Positions 19,251 to 28,012 of a stretch of 64,000 nucleotides of DNA are shown here, piece after piece. Positions within the stretch are counted from its first letter, which is position 1; every line of letters begins with the position of its first letter. Source of the stretch: Candidatus Heimdallarchaeota archaeon LC_2 (lineage in GTDB: Archaea > Asgardarchaeota > Heimdallarchaeia > Heimdallarchaeales > Kariarchaeaceae); NCBI GenBank assembly GCA_001940725.1, contig MDVR01000006.1, forward strand, positions 62,001-126,000, in the 5' to 3' direction. The translations under genes and the position numbers were made by a program. The notes below the pieces were generated by a model. It had not been told where the DNA came from. It ran no database searches and worked only from the letters and a program-made list of their open reading frames with translations.

Positions 19251-20342
19251 GTGTTTAACGTAACTATGATGACAGTAATAGACCCCAATCAAAAAAAACC
19301 TTTCTTGAAATCAATATATAATAAGATCACTGGATTATTAGGGTCAAAATTATTTCATTACATATTAAGGAAATTACTTAATGCATTTGTTAGCTTCTTT
19401 GTAGCCCTGACATTAGTTTTCTATTTATACCATGTATTACCTGGAAATCCAACAAACATTTTTGCAACGGATCCCAGAGTTTCTCCAGAAGTACGAGAAA
19501 ATATTATAATCAAATGGGGTTTGGATAAACCAATTCATGAACAATATTTCTTGTTCTTAAAAAATTTATTTTTACATGGAGATTTGGGATATTCTTTTCT
19601 TCATCGAAAACCTGTGACTGATGTTATATGGGACACTCTCCCATGGACTTTACTGTTACTTGGTGTGGCATTGATAATACAAACAACAATCGGAATTCTA
19701 CTCGGAGCTTATGTAGCATGGAGAAGAGGTTCGAAAATGGATACCACTTTTGTCTTATCTTACAATGTTTATAATGCATTTCCATTATTCTTTATTGGAT
19801 TATTTTTCGCAATGATATTTGGATCTCAAGCTAAACAAAAAGGTTGGCCAATCTACTTTCCAATATTTGGAGCACAGGATCCAACAATATCATCTACTGG
19901 ATCAACTCTAGAAAAAATAGTAGACATTGCCTTACACATGTTTCTACCCTTAGTTACATTGGTTTTATTTGGAATTCTTGGTTGGGGATGGTTTATGCGA
20001 GGTAATCTACTCCAAGTCCTAACTGAAGATTATATTTTAACAGCAAAGGCTAAAGGATTGGATGATAATCAAATATTATATAGACATGGAATGAGAAATG
20101 CAATTCTTCCTGTAGTTACTTCAATTGGATTAGATATAGGTGTTCTAATTGGAGGTAATGTTTTGATTGAAGCAGTGTTTTCATATCCGGGAACAGGTTT
20201 CTTGCTTTATGAAGCACTATTACGGCATGACTATCCCGTTGTTCAGGGAGCATTTATTATTATATCGGGACTAACACTTGCAGGATTATTCATTTCGGAA
20301 GTGTTGTATGGCATAATCGATCCAAGAATTAGAACGGAGTAA
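19251..20342 (+). CDS. dppB: Oligopeptide ABC transporter permease, DppB type
   Basis: This is the first of two inner-membrane permeases for peptide import. About six helices are visible, and the EAA-type loop that contacts the ATPases is at 'LTAKAKGLDDNQILYRHGMRN', followed by the family end 'YGIIDPRIR'. The N-terminus is extended by about 45 polar residues compared with typical DppB. The open frame begins at a GTG (19251), but the ATG pair at 19266/19269 is an equally good start. It is followed by dppC after 11 bases. The substrate is inferred to be di- or oligopeptides from the family. Confidence 0.92.
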   Translation: MFNVTMMTVIDPNQKKPFLKSIYNKITGLLGSKLFHYILRKLLNAFVSFFVALTLVFYLYHVLPGNPTNIFATDPRVSPEVRENIIIKWGLDKPIHEQYFLFLKNLFLHGDLGYSFLHRKPVTDVIWDTLPWTLLLLGVALIIQTTIGILLGAYVAWRRGSKMDTTFVLSYNVYNAFPLFFIGLFFAMIFGSQAKQKGWPIYFPIFGAQDPTISSTGSTLEKIVDIALHMFLPLVTLVLFGILGWGWFMRGNLLQVLTEDYILTAKAKGLDDNQILYRHGMRNAILPVVTSIGLDIGVLIGGNVLIEAVFSYPGTGFLLYEALLRHDYPVVQGAFIIISGLTLAGLFISEVLYGIIDPRIRTE

Positions 20343-20353
20343 GTGAAGAGTAA

Positions 20354-21280
20354 ATGGCATCACAATATTTACAACCTATTAATCGTCATCTTTCTGATCC
20401 TTTAAAAAGACAATTGAGACAATTTTGGAGAACTTGGAAAGTTTATAAGCAGAACAAATTTGGAGTAATTGGAATTGTAATCCTAGGTGTTTTATTATTC
20501 TTAGCATTTTTTGGATCTTACTTAACTCCATATGACCCATATGAATGGGATTTGAGTAGTAGATCCCAAAGTCCTAGTTCAACACACCCTCTTGGAACAA
20601 ATAACAAAGGACAGGATATGCTCGCGGTTATGTTTGCTGGTCTAAAGATCTCCTTGCAAATGGGAATACTAGCAGGCAGTCTTACTGTTATTATAGGTAC
20701 CATTTTAGGCGTGTCAAGTGCATATCTAGGGGGTTGGCCCGATAGGATAATTATGAGAATATCAGAAATTGTTCTTATTATACCAGCTCTCCCGTTAATG
20801 TTGTTGTTGTCATCTATTCAATTTGCAGTCTATGGAAAGCCTATGGATTGGAAAATAATAGCCTTTGTATACGTAGCTGTGTTCTGGCCAGTATCTACAA
20901 GATTGATTAGGGGTCAAGTTTTAACTCTCAGAGAACTAACATTCATTACTAGTGCAAAGGCCTCAGGCGCGACTGACTACTACATCATTCGAAAACATCT
21001 TTTACCAAACGTTTTTCCTTTAATGTTAGCAATGATAATTGCGTCAATGCGACAAGCAATTCTATATGAAGCGTTTCTATCATTTTTGGGTCTAGGTGAT
21101 CGAATTACCTGGAGTTTAGGTTCAATGCTTAGGCAGGCCCAAGACCAATTTGCATTTGCATTAAATTATTATTGGTTAATATATCCTCCTGCGATTGCAA
21201 TAGCTTTGACAACCTTGAGTTTTGCATTTATTGCGATGGCTTTGGATGAGATTGTCAATCCTCGCCTAAGGAAAAGGTGA
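20354..21280 (+). CDS. dppC: Oligopeptide ABC transporter permease, DppC type
   Basis: The 308-residue protein has the DppC/OppC layout. A cytosolic N-terminus precedes the first helix (about residues 35-55), the conserved element 'HPLGTNNKGQDMLAVMFAG' follows, then five more helices and the EAA loop 'ITSAKASGATDYYIIRKHLLP'. It ends with 'DEIVNPRLRKR'. It forms the transmembrane pore with DppB. It sits 11 bases after dppB and 7 bases before dppD, so all four subunits are probably on one transcript. Confidence 0.93.
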   Translation: MASQYLQPINRHLSDPLKRQLRQFWRTWKVYKQNKFGVIGIVILGVLLFLAFFGSYLTPYDPYEWDLSSRSQSPSSTHPLGTNNKGQDMLAVMFAGLKISLQMGILAGSLTVIIGTILGVSSAYLGGWPDRIIMRISEIVLIIPALPLMLLLSSIQFAVYGKPMDWKIIAFVYVAVFWPVSTRLIRGQVLTLRELTFITSAKASGATDYYIIRKHLLPNVFPLMLAMIIASMRQAILYEAFLSFLGLGDRITWSLGSMLRQAQDQFAFALNYYWLIYPPAIAIALTTLSFAFIAMALDEIVNPRLRKR

Positions 21281-21287
21281 TTTAATT

Positions 21288-22250
21288 ATGTTGTTAGAAG
21301 TTAAAAATTTGAAAAGCTATTTCCAGACTAAAGAAGGAACTATTAAAGCAGTCGACAATATATCATTTAATCTCCAAAAGGGAGAAATTCTTGGTTTAGC
21401 TGGAGAAAGTGGGTGTGGGAAAACAACCACCAGCCTTTCAGTTATGAGATTATTACCACCTGCAGGAGAATATGTATCAGGAGAAATTCTTTTTGATGGA
21501 AATAATCTTTTGACTATACCTGAAAAAGACATGCGAAAAATTCGTGGGAATCATATTTCAATGGTGTTTCAAGGTGCGATGAATGCTTTGAACCCTGTCC
21601 ACAAAGTGGGAGACCAGATACTTGAAGTAATAAGTATACATGAACCTGATGTTCCATATGAGGAAGCATGGAAGCGAGTACTTACAATTCTTGAAACTGT
21701 GGGTATTGATTCATCAAGAGCTAAAGATTATCCACATCAACTCAGTGGAGGAATGAAACAACGTGCGCTTATTGCCATGGCCTTAATTTGCAACCCAAGT
21801 ATTATCATAGCAGATGAACCAGTTACAGCCCTAGATGTAATTGTTCAAGCCCAAATACTAAGGGCCATGAAAAAATTACAAAAAGACTTAGATCTTTCGA
21901 TGATAATGATTACACATGACCTTTCTGTAATTGCTAATGTTTGTGATACAATTGCAATAATGTACGCTGGTAAAATATGTGAATATGGAACAGTCCTACA
22001 AATCTTCAAAGATCCTAAACATCCTTATACTCAGGGATTAATCAATGCCTTTCCAAGTATTAAAGGGGACAAAACAGAGCTTTATGATATAGGAGGAGCG
22101 CCCCCTGATTTATTAAATCCACCTTCAGGCTGCCGCTTCAATCCTAGATGCAACAAGGTTATGGATATTTGTAAAATTGAAGAACCTGTAGAGAGTCCTA
22201 TGAGTGGTGGATATGTAACTTGTCACCTGTATCAGGAGGATAAGAAATAA
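21288..22250 (+). CDS. dppD: Oligopeptide ABC transporter ATPase, DppD type
   Basis: One of the two ATPases that power peptide import. Walker A is GESGCGKTT, the signature is LSGGMKQR, Walker B is IIIADEP and the H-loop is ITHD. The C-terminal oligopeptide-transporter extension with 'GCRFNPRC' and a further Cys pair is present, as in DppD/OppD. A strong ribosome-binding site AAGGTGAT lies just before the ATG. The stop is separated from dppF by one base, and the AGGAGG site of dppF lies inside the end of this gene. Confidence 0.94.
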   Translation: MLLEVKNLKSYFQTKEGTIKAVDNISFNLQKGEILGLAGESGCGKTTTSLSVMRLLPPAGEYVSGEILFDGNNLLTIPEKDMRKIRGNHISMVFQGAMNALNPVHKVGDQILEVISIHEPDVPYEEAWKRVLTILETVGIDSSRAKDYPHQLSGGMKQRALIAMALICNPSIIIADEPVTALDVIVQAQILRAMKKLQKDLDLSMIMITHDLSVIANVCDTIAIMYAGKICEYGTVLQIFKDPKHPYTQGLINAFPSIKGDKTELYDIGGAPPDLLNPPSGCRFNPRCNKVMDICKIEEPVESPMSGGYVTCHLYQEDKK

Positions 22251-22251
22251 T

Positions 22252-23280
22252 ATGTCTGAACCAAATTTAATAATCGAGGCTCAAAACCTTAAAAAACTGT
22301 ATCCTGTTAAAAGAGGATTTTTTGAAAGTTTAACTTCCAATAAGAGCGAATTTGTACATGCAGTGAATGATGTCTCCTTCAAAATTTTCAAAGGAGAGAC
22401 TTTTGGTTTGGTTGGAGAAAGTGGCTGTGGTAAATCCACTACTGGGTTCCTCCTACTCAATCTACTGGAAAAAACTGATGGTAGAGTATTTTTTAAGGGC
22501 ACAGATCTTAGTTTGTTATCCAATAAAGATTTGCGGAAACTTAGAGAATACATTCAAATCATTTTTCAAAATCCATATGATTCACTTAGTCCAAGATTTA
22601 ATGTATTTGATATCATAGCTGAACCTCTACGAGTTTTGAAAGTGTTACGAAACGAAAAAGAAATTGAAAAGGCGGTAATATCTATTCTAGAAGATGTGGG
22701 ATTGTCCCCACCTGAAGACTATAGAAAGAGATTCCCCCATGAATTAAGTGGTGGACAAAGACAAAGAGTTGGTGTTGCTAGAGCGTTTGTACTCAACCCA
22801 GCTTTCATTGTTGCAGACGAACCTGTTTCAATGCTTGATGTTTCAATTCGAACAGGAATACTCAAAATTATGCAAAAACTCATAAAAGATAAAGGAACCT
22901 CTTTCCTTTTCATTACACATGACCTTGCCCTTGCCAGACATATGTGTGATCGAGTTGCTGTTATGTATTTAGGACGGATAATTGAAACAGGGCCTACGGA
23001 ACAAATACTTAAACAACCAGTTCACCCTTATACAAAAGCCTTGCTCGCAGCTGTGCCAACTCCTGATCCAGAAGAAATTTCTAATGAAGATTTACCAATA
23101 ATTGGTGAGGTTCCTGGTGGAATTCATCTACCAATAGGATGTAATTTTCATCCAAGATGTCCTTATGCTATCGAAAAATGTAAAGAAGTTGATCCTCAAC
23201 TAGAAAGTATTGGTACAAATCATTTGGTAGCCTGCATTAGACATGATGATGAATTGGTTTATCTAAATAAGGGGTTGTGA
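22252..23280 (+). CDS. dppF: Oligopeptide ABC transporter ATPase, DppF type
   Basis: Second ATPase of the peptide importer, 342 residues. Walker A is GESGCGKST, the signature LSGGQRQR, Walker B FIVADEP and the H-loop ITHD. The C-terminal extension has the 'GCNFHPRCPYA' motif. An insertion near the N-terminus ('FFESLTSNKSEF') before the P-loop is usual in DppF/OppF. Its ATG follows dppD by one base and uses a strong AGGAGG site. The TPR/winged-helix gene at 23291 follows after 10 bases. Confidence 0.94.
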   Translation: MSEPNLIIEAQNLKKLYPVKRGFFESLTSNKSEFVHAVNDVSFKIFKGETFGLVGESGCGKSTTGFLLLNLLEKTDGRVFFKGTDLSLLSNKDLRKLREYIQIIFQNPYDSLSPRFNVFDIIAEPLRVLKVLRNEKEIEKAVISILEDVGLSPPEDYRKRFPHELSGGQRQRVGVARAFVLNPAFIVADEPVSMLDVSIRTGILKIMQKLIKDKGTSFLFITHDLALARHMCDRVAVMYLGRIIETGPTEQILKQPVHPYTKALLAAVPTPDPEEISNEDLPIIGEVPGGIHLPIGCNFHPRCPYAIEKCKEVDPQLESIGTNHLVACIRHDDELVYLNKGL

Positions 23281-23290
23281 TTAAATAAAT

Positions 23291-25483
23291 ATGGAAGATA
23301 TTCAGAAAATTGATGATTTAATGGATGCAGGTAATTATGAAAATGTTTTGTCAATTATCAATGAATATCTTAAGCAAGATCTTTCACTAACTGAGATGCA
23401 TAATTTGAATGTCAAAAAAAGTTTCGTCTTGAATTGTTTAGGTCAATATGATCAAACCATCGAAATCAGTGAGAACCTCCTAAATCAACAAAATGTAAAA
23501 GAAGACAAATTACTCAAAATTGATGTTCTTAATGAGGCAATTTATGCAAATTATCGTTTAAATCAGCTGACAAATGCACAAGAATTAATTGAAATCGCTA
23601 AAAATCTTGTACTTGAATCAGAACAGAACGATACGGTAAAAAGAAGATCTTCTTTGCTGGTTAATCAAATTTATACTCTTACGGCTAAAAGTAATTTAGA
23701 GCAAGCTTATCTCCTAGCTACTGAAAACTATCACCTTTGCGAAAAAATTAAAGATCAATCTTATTTAGCCCGTGCATATTCTTGCTTAGCGTGGGTGTTA
23801 AGCCCCATGGGGAACTTGGACTTTGCAATAGAAGAATCTCTAAAAGGCTTAAAGATTCGAGAAAAATTACCGAATCAATTTAGTTTAGCCTACTCATTAT
23901 TTCAGCTGGGTGTACTCAATCGTGATAAAGGGGAAATAGATAAGGCCTATGAATATTTAGAAAGAAGTCGAGTTATTCGAGAAAAAATTGGTAACCAGCA
24001 AGATATTTCTTGGAACCTAATGTTTCTTGGGGATATTTTATTAGAGAAAGGAGATGCACAAGGTGGACAGCAATTTTATGAACAAGCACTTCTTATCACT
24101 AAACAAATTGATTACAAATTTGGTTCGATATTTTCACTCAATCGTTTGAGTGGGATATATAATAAGAGAGGTAATACAGAATCCGCAATTCAAACTTTGG
24201 AAAAATCACTTGAAATTGCAAAGACTGTCGAAGACAATGATCCAGAGATTATGACACTTTTCCATATTATTTATTATATCTGCTCCAAAGACATTCATCA
24301 TTCAAAACTGGAGGAATATTTGAATAGGATGAATACAATTCGTTTAAAATATCAAAATAGACCTTACGATCAAGTGTATAATCTAGCTAGAGCAATTAAA
24401 TTGAAGAAGAGTATTAAAACTCAAGAATTACGTAAAGCAAGAGCCCTGTTTAAAGAAATTATTGATGGAAACGTGATTGATTATAATTTTACAAGAATCG
24501 CCATGACTAATTATGCAGAAATTCTTGCTGATGAATTAAAGGGCTACCTTGGTGAGTTCGGAGTATCAGACAAATTAGCAAACTTATCAAGTGAAGAAGC
24601 CTCTTTACAATTTCAAACATCATTTTCAATAATTGCTGATAACTATCTGAATCGCACTAGAAACGCACTTGTGGAAAGTAATTTGAATGAAGCAAAAAAG
24701 CTTATTAATCACGCGCAATACATCAACGACTTTCTAGAATTACATAAAAAAGGGAATACACCATTTCGAATTCTACTTGCTCTTTTTATGAAGGAAAGGA
24801 GCTTGAGTGAACTTAGTGAAATATTAAAGATTACAAAGGGGGGATTAAACATACCACTTAAATTGTTGCGAGACCTAGATTTCATCAAAATATCAAAAGA
24901 GGAGAAAATAAGATCTGCTACCATGCTTAAGAAATTTTATTCTTTGAGCCAGCAGGGAAAAGAGCTCATGCAACCTTTTACCATGAAAATACTAAATAAT
25001 TTTAAACCTGAAATGGATATATCTAATGATTTTGATCAAAATTTGATGCTGCCACGAATGTTTATAAAATTGAATAGAGATATTATTGGTTATTTTACTT
25101 TGTATCAAAATTTTGTTGAGAATCAAATCATGTTAAATCCATTTAAGACAAATGTAAGTTCTAAACTTTTGTCAAAACAAGAATTAAATTCAGTTGCAAA
25201 AATTTTTGATGAACAGGATGAATTAACTATCAATCATGTATTTTTAACAGATAACCAATACAATAAATATCAAAAACTCTACAAAGAATTTCAAGAAAAG
25301 ATTCAAAAGGAGCTACTGTCAGATTTTGATGACGTTACAAACGGAACTGAAAAGGAAAAAACTAAATGTATAACAAATATCACTTTACCTATAAAGAAAT
25401 TAATGGACCTTGAGAGTTATCTAAAATATAGGGAAAGAAAAACGAAATCTAAAAATAAAGAAAAAGTTGCCAATACAGACTAA
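23291..25483 (+). CDS. TPR-repeat protein with winged-helix domain, at the end of the dpp operon
   Basis: The 730-residue protein begins with about ten helical TPR-type units (residues about 1-460) of the MalT/SNAP-like kind, e.g. 'ARAYSCLAWVLSPMGNLDFA' and 'AYSLFQLGVLNRDKGEIDKA'. A winged helix follows (about 490-565, 'SLSELSEILKITKGGLNIPL'), then a helical C-terminal domain of about 160 residues with a Lys-rich end. It has no signal or membrane helix, so it is cytosolic. It sits 10 bases after dppF and is probably co-transcribed. A role as ligand- or partner-sensing regulator of peptide uptake is an inference. It ends in a 4-base convergent overlap with the P1 peptidase gene. Confidence 0.75.
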   Translation: MEDIQKIDDLMDAGNYENVLSIINEYLKQDLSLTEMHNLNVKKSFVLNCLGQYDQTIEISENLLNQQNVKEDKLLKIDVLNEAIYANYRLNQLTNAQELIEIAKNLVLESEQNDTVKRRSSLLVNQIYTLTAKSNLEQAYLLATENYHLCEKIKDQSYLARAYSCLAWVLSPMGNLDFAIEESLKGLKIREKLPNQFSLAYSLFQLGVLNRDKGEIDKAYEYLERSRVIREKIGNQQDISWNLMFLGDILLEKGDAQGGQQFYEQALLITKQIDYKFGSIFSLNRLSGIYNKRGNTESAIQTLEKSLEIAKTVEDNDPEIMTLFHIIYYICSKDIHHSKLEEYLNRMNTIRLKYQNRPYDQVYNLARAIKLKKSIKTQELRKARALFKEIIDGNVIDYNFTRIAMTNYAEILADELKGYLGEFGVSDKLANLSSEEASLQFQTSFSIIADNYLNRTRNALVESNLNEAKKLINHAQYINDFLELHKKGNTPFRILLALFMKERSLSELSEILKITKGGLNIPLKLLRDLDFIKISKEEKIRSATMLKKFYSLSQQGKELMQPFTMKILNNFKPEMDISNDFDQNLMLPRMFIKLNRDIIGYFTLYQNFVENQIMLNPFKTNVSSKLLSKQELNSVAKIFDEQDELTINHVFLTDNQYNKYQKLYKEFQEKIQKELLSDFDDVTNGTEKEKTKCITNITLPIKKLMDLESYLKYRERKTKSKNKEKVANTD

Positions 25484-26613
25484 ACAGGAAATTTAATCCG
25501 ATTGAATTTTTTCAAAGTTTCAATCAACTTCTCATGTGGAAGTGCAAATACTGTATTCCCATTAATACCTTCCATCGTTTCAGCAGCCAACAAAGAATTA
25601 ATGATTGCTTCTTCAGTTGCTTGAATAGTTGCTAAAAATAATGGGTCCATTTCCTCATTCCTCATCATTTGTACTGAAAACGGTTTTCCCGAAGTATCAT
25701 TTTTATCAGGAGTTTTGGTTGTGAATGCAATAAAAATATCACCAGATCCATTTCCAGCATAACTTCCCAATCTTCCTAATCCAATTGGAATTCTTTTCAC
25801 TAACCGTTTAAGTTGATGTGGGAGGAGAGGTGCATCGGTGGCCAACACAACGATAATTGACCCTGTTTCTTGTTTAATATTTTCATTTTTTTCTTTAAGA
25901 TTTGATAAATTTATTGGGATTAAATCTTTGATGTGTTTCCCCACAGGAATACCTGTTATGGTTAAATTATTTCTTTTACCGTAATTTGCTTGGACTAATA
26001 TTCCCAATTTATATTCACCATATCTCATTGAAATGACTCGAGAACTTGTTCCAATACCTCCTTTGAAACCATGACAAATCATTCCAGTACCACCACCAAC
26101 ATTTCCTTCTTGCACGTTATCCGAATTTGAACTATTCAAAGCTTCGAAAACGACCTCTTTTGTTACATGAAATCCAAGTATATCATTTAACATTCCATCA
26201 AAGGTTTCCGCAACAACAGGAAGAAACCAAAGAGCATTTTGATTTAATTTATCGACTACAGTATTTTCAACAATCCATGCAATAGTGGCATCACGCACAA
26301 TTCCAACTGAATGAGTGTTAGTAATCATTATTGGCCCTTCAAGGAATCCTGATTCCTCAATCCATGTAGTTCCTGTCATTTCTCCATTTCCATTCAAACT
26401 GTACCAAGAAGCAAAAACTTTCGAATATTCTTTTCCTTTTGGTAAAATTGCAGTTACTCCAGTTCTAATTGGTCCTTGACCTCGGATCAATTTTCCACTA
26501 CCTTGAATAATAGTAGAATGTCCTACCTCAACTCCATCAACATCAGTAATTGCGTTCATGGCTCCCGTTTCACCTTCGAGTTGTAAACCCAAATCTCTAG
26601 CTCTTTGTTTCAT
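25480..26613 (-). CDS. P1-family aminopeptidase/esterase (DmpA/BapA-like)
   Basis: Members of this N-terminal-nucleophile family cleave themselves before an internal Ser and then remove N-terminal residues from peptides or amides. Family landmarks are 'NAITDVDGVEVGHSTI' at the start, 'GPIMITNTHSVGIVRDA', the 'GNVGGGTGM' loop and the predicted autocleavage segment 'GGIGTSSRV'. The ATG at 26613 before KQRARDLG matches the family N-terminus; seven additional codons from 26634 are open but not typical. It is convergent with the TPR regulator of the peptide importer, and a role in using imported peptides is plausible. Confidence 0.88.
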   Translation of the reverse strand: MKQRARDLGLQLEGETGAMNAITDVDGVEVGHSTIIQGSGKLIRGQGPIRTGVTAILPKGKEYSKVFASWYSLNGNGEMTGTTWIEESGFLEGPIMITNTHSVGIVRDATIAWIVENTVVDKLNQNALWFLPVVAETFDGMLNDILGFHVTKEVVFEALNSSNSDNVQEGNVGGGTGMICHGFKGGIGTSSRVISMRYGEYKLGILVQANYGKRNNLTITGIPVGKHIKDLIPINLSNLKEKNENIKQETGSIIVVLATDAPLLPHQLKRLVKRIPIGLGRLGSYAGNGSGDIFIAFTTKTPDKNDTSGKPFSVQMMRNEEMDPLFLATIQATEEAIINSLLAAETMEGINGNTVFALPHEKLIETLKKFNRIKFPV

Positions 26614-26763
26614 AAATATAAAAAAGTAGAACATAAATTAAAATTTTTTGAATAATTCCTATATTATCAAATTAGAACATTTAGATCATTAATCGATTTT
26701 CCATATAATAGGGGTAATTACATAGTTTCAAACATTTAACCTCTTTTCATTTGGGGTATAATA

Positions 26764-27144
26764 TCAAGGTATATGAATAATCATATCAATTTCTACACTT
26801 CCGCCTTTAGGCAACGCAGCAACTTCCACAGTTGATCTCGCTGGGGGTTGATCACCAAAGTAAGAACCATACAGTTCATTTATTTTCCCAAATAATCCCA
26901 AGTCAGTTACATAAATTGTTGTCTTTAGAACATTATCAAGAGACGTCCCCGCAGCCTCAGCAACGGCTTTTAAGTTCCCCATAATTTGATGAACCTCTTC
27001 ATCGACTGATGAAGTCTTCATATCTCCAGTTGATGGATCTAAGGCAATTTGTCCGGCAGTGAAAAGAAGATTTCCTAATTTAACAGCTTGGGAATATGGT
27101 CCGATCGCAGATGGAGCATTAGTCGTGCTTATTATTTCCTTCAT
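26764..27144 (-). CDS. ridA: RidA family enamine/imine deaminase
   Basis: The 126-residue protein is a full-length RidA (YjgF/YER057c/UK114). It shows 'APSAIGPYSQAV', 'LFTAGQIALDP', the catalytic Arg in 'PPARSTVEVAALPKG' and the acidic end 'VEIDMIIHIP'. RidA hydrolyses reactive 2-aminoacrylate and similar enamines made by PLP enzymes, and acts as a cytosolic trimer. It is a single gene between the P1 peptidase and plsY, and no operon partner is evident. Confidence 0.95.
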   Translation of the reverse strand: MKEIISTTNAPSAIGPYSQAVKLGNLLFTAGQIALDPSTGDMKTSSVDEEVHQIMGNLKAVAEAAGTSLDNVLKTTIYVTDLGLFGKINELYGSYFGDQPPARSTVEVAALPKGGSVEIDMIIHIP

Positions 27145-27360
27145 AATTATTTTAACAATATGAGTAACATAAAATTATTGTCCAAGTATTGGATGATTGA
27201 TTTGAATGTGATTTACTTCATTTATAAAATTAAAAGAATAAGCAATTTGATTAAATAACTATTTAAAAAATTATGATTATGTTTTGAATCAACCAGGATT
27301 TTGGTTCAGATATTGAGTTTCACAAGGAAATTTTAAAGCTGTACACCTTTTAACTACAAC

Positions 27361-28008
27361 ATGGATCCTGAATTTGTCAGTATTGGACTGATTTTTACAA
27401 GTTATTTAATCGGTTCAATTCCACCATCCTACATCATAGGAAAACTATTTTTCAAAACTGATATCAGGAAACAAGGAAGTGGGAATGTCGGAGGTGCAAA
27501 TTCAATTAGAATATTTGGTAAAAAGGTTGGTGCGATAGTCGCAATTTTCGATATCTTCAAAGGTACATTTGCGGTTTTAATCACAGATTACTATAGTGAT
27601 GAAGCTACCACAGAAGTTGGATTTTTTGCCAGGAGTGAAAATATTATTGCATTGGCAGCATTTGCTGTTGTGATGGGTCATTGTTTCTCAATTTTCCTTA
27701 AATTCAGTGGAGGCAAAGGTGGAGCAACAACGTGGGGGATATTAATCGCAATAGATCCTTTTAGCTTTTTAATAATTATTGCTTTTTGGATTGTTGTTGT
27801 TCTTTCAACCCGTTTCACTTCACTTGGAAATTTAGCCATGTCATTTGCAATACCATTGGTTCTTGAATTGCGAACTGATAAAACCCCATTTATCAATATG
27901 GGATATGCTCTTGTTGCACTTTTATGGTTCAAACATCGGGAAAATATAGGTCGATTATTTAGAGGAGAAGAACGTAAATTCGGAACTAAAGAAGCTGTAG
28001 TAGCCTAG
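27361..28008 (+). CDS. plsY: PlsY-like glycerol-3-phosphate acyltransferase
   Basis: PlsY transfers an acyl group from acyl phosphate to the first position of glycerol-3-phosphate in bacterial membranes. This 215-residue copy has the expected membrane topology and the three family motifs: 'GSGNVGGANSIRIFG', 'GHCFSIFLKFSGGKGGATTWG' without its last residues, and 'HRENIGRLFRGEER' near the end. The second motif deviates from the bacterial consensus (GHxFPVF and GGKGVAT become GHCFSIF and GGKGGAT). It is unusual beside the archaeal ether-lipid genes in this window (40843 and 52365). Horizontal transfer or a different acyl acceptor are possible. Confidence 0.87.
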   Translation: MDPEFVSIGLIFTSYLIGSIPPSYIIGKLFFKTDIRKQGSGNVGGANSIRIFGKKVGAIVAIFDIFKGTFAVLITDYYSDEATTEVGFFARSENIIALAAFAVVMGHCFSIFLKFSGGKGGATTWGILIAIDPFSFLIIIAFWIVVVLSTRFTSLGNLAMSFAIPLVLELRTDKTPFINMGYALVALLWFKHRENIGRLFRGEERKFGTKEAVVA

Positions 28009-28012
28009 TTAT

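Noticed and set aside
27275..27340. Weak AACCA/TGGTT inverted repeat upstream of plsY
   Set aside because: Only five pairs. In AT-rich DNA this is not above chance.
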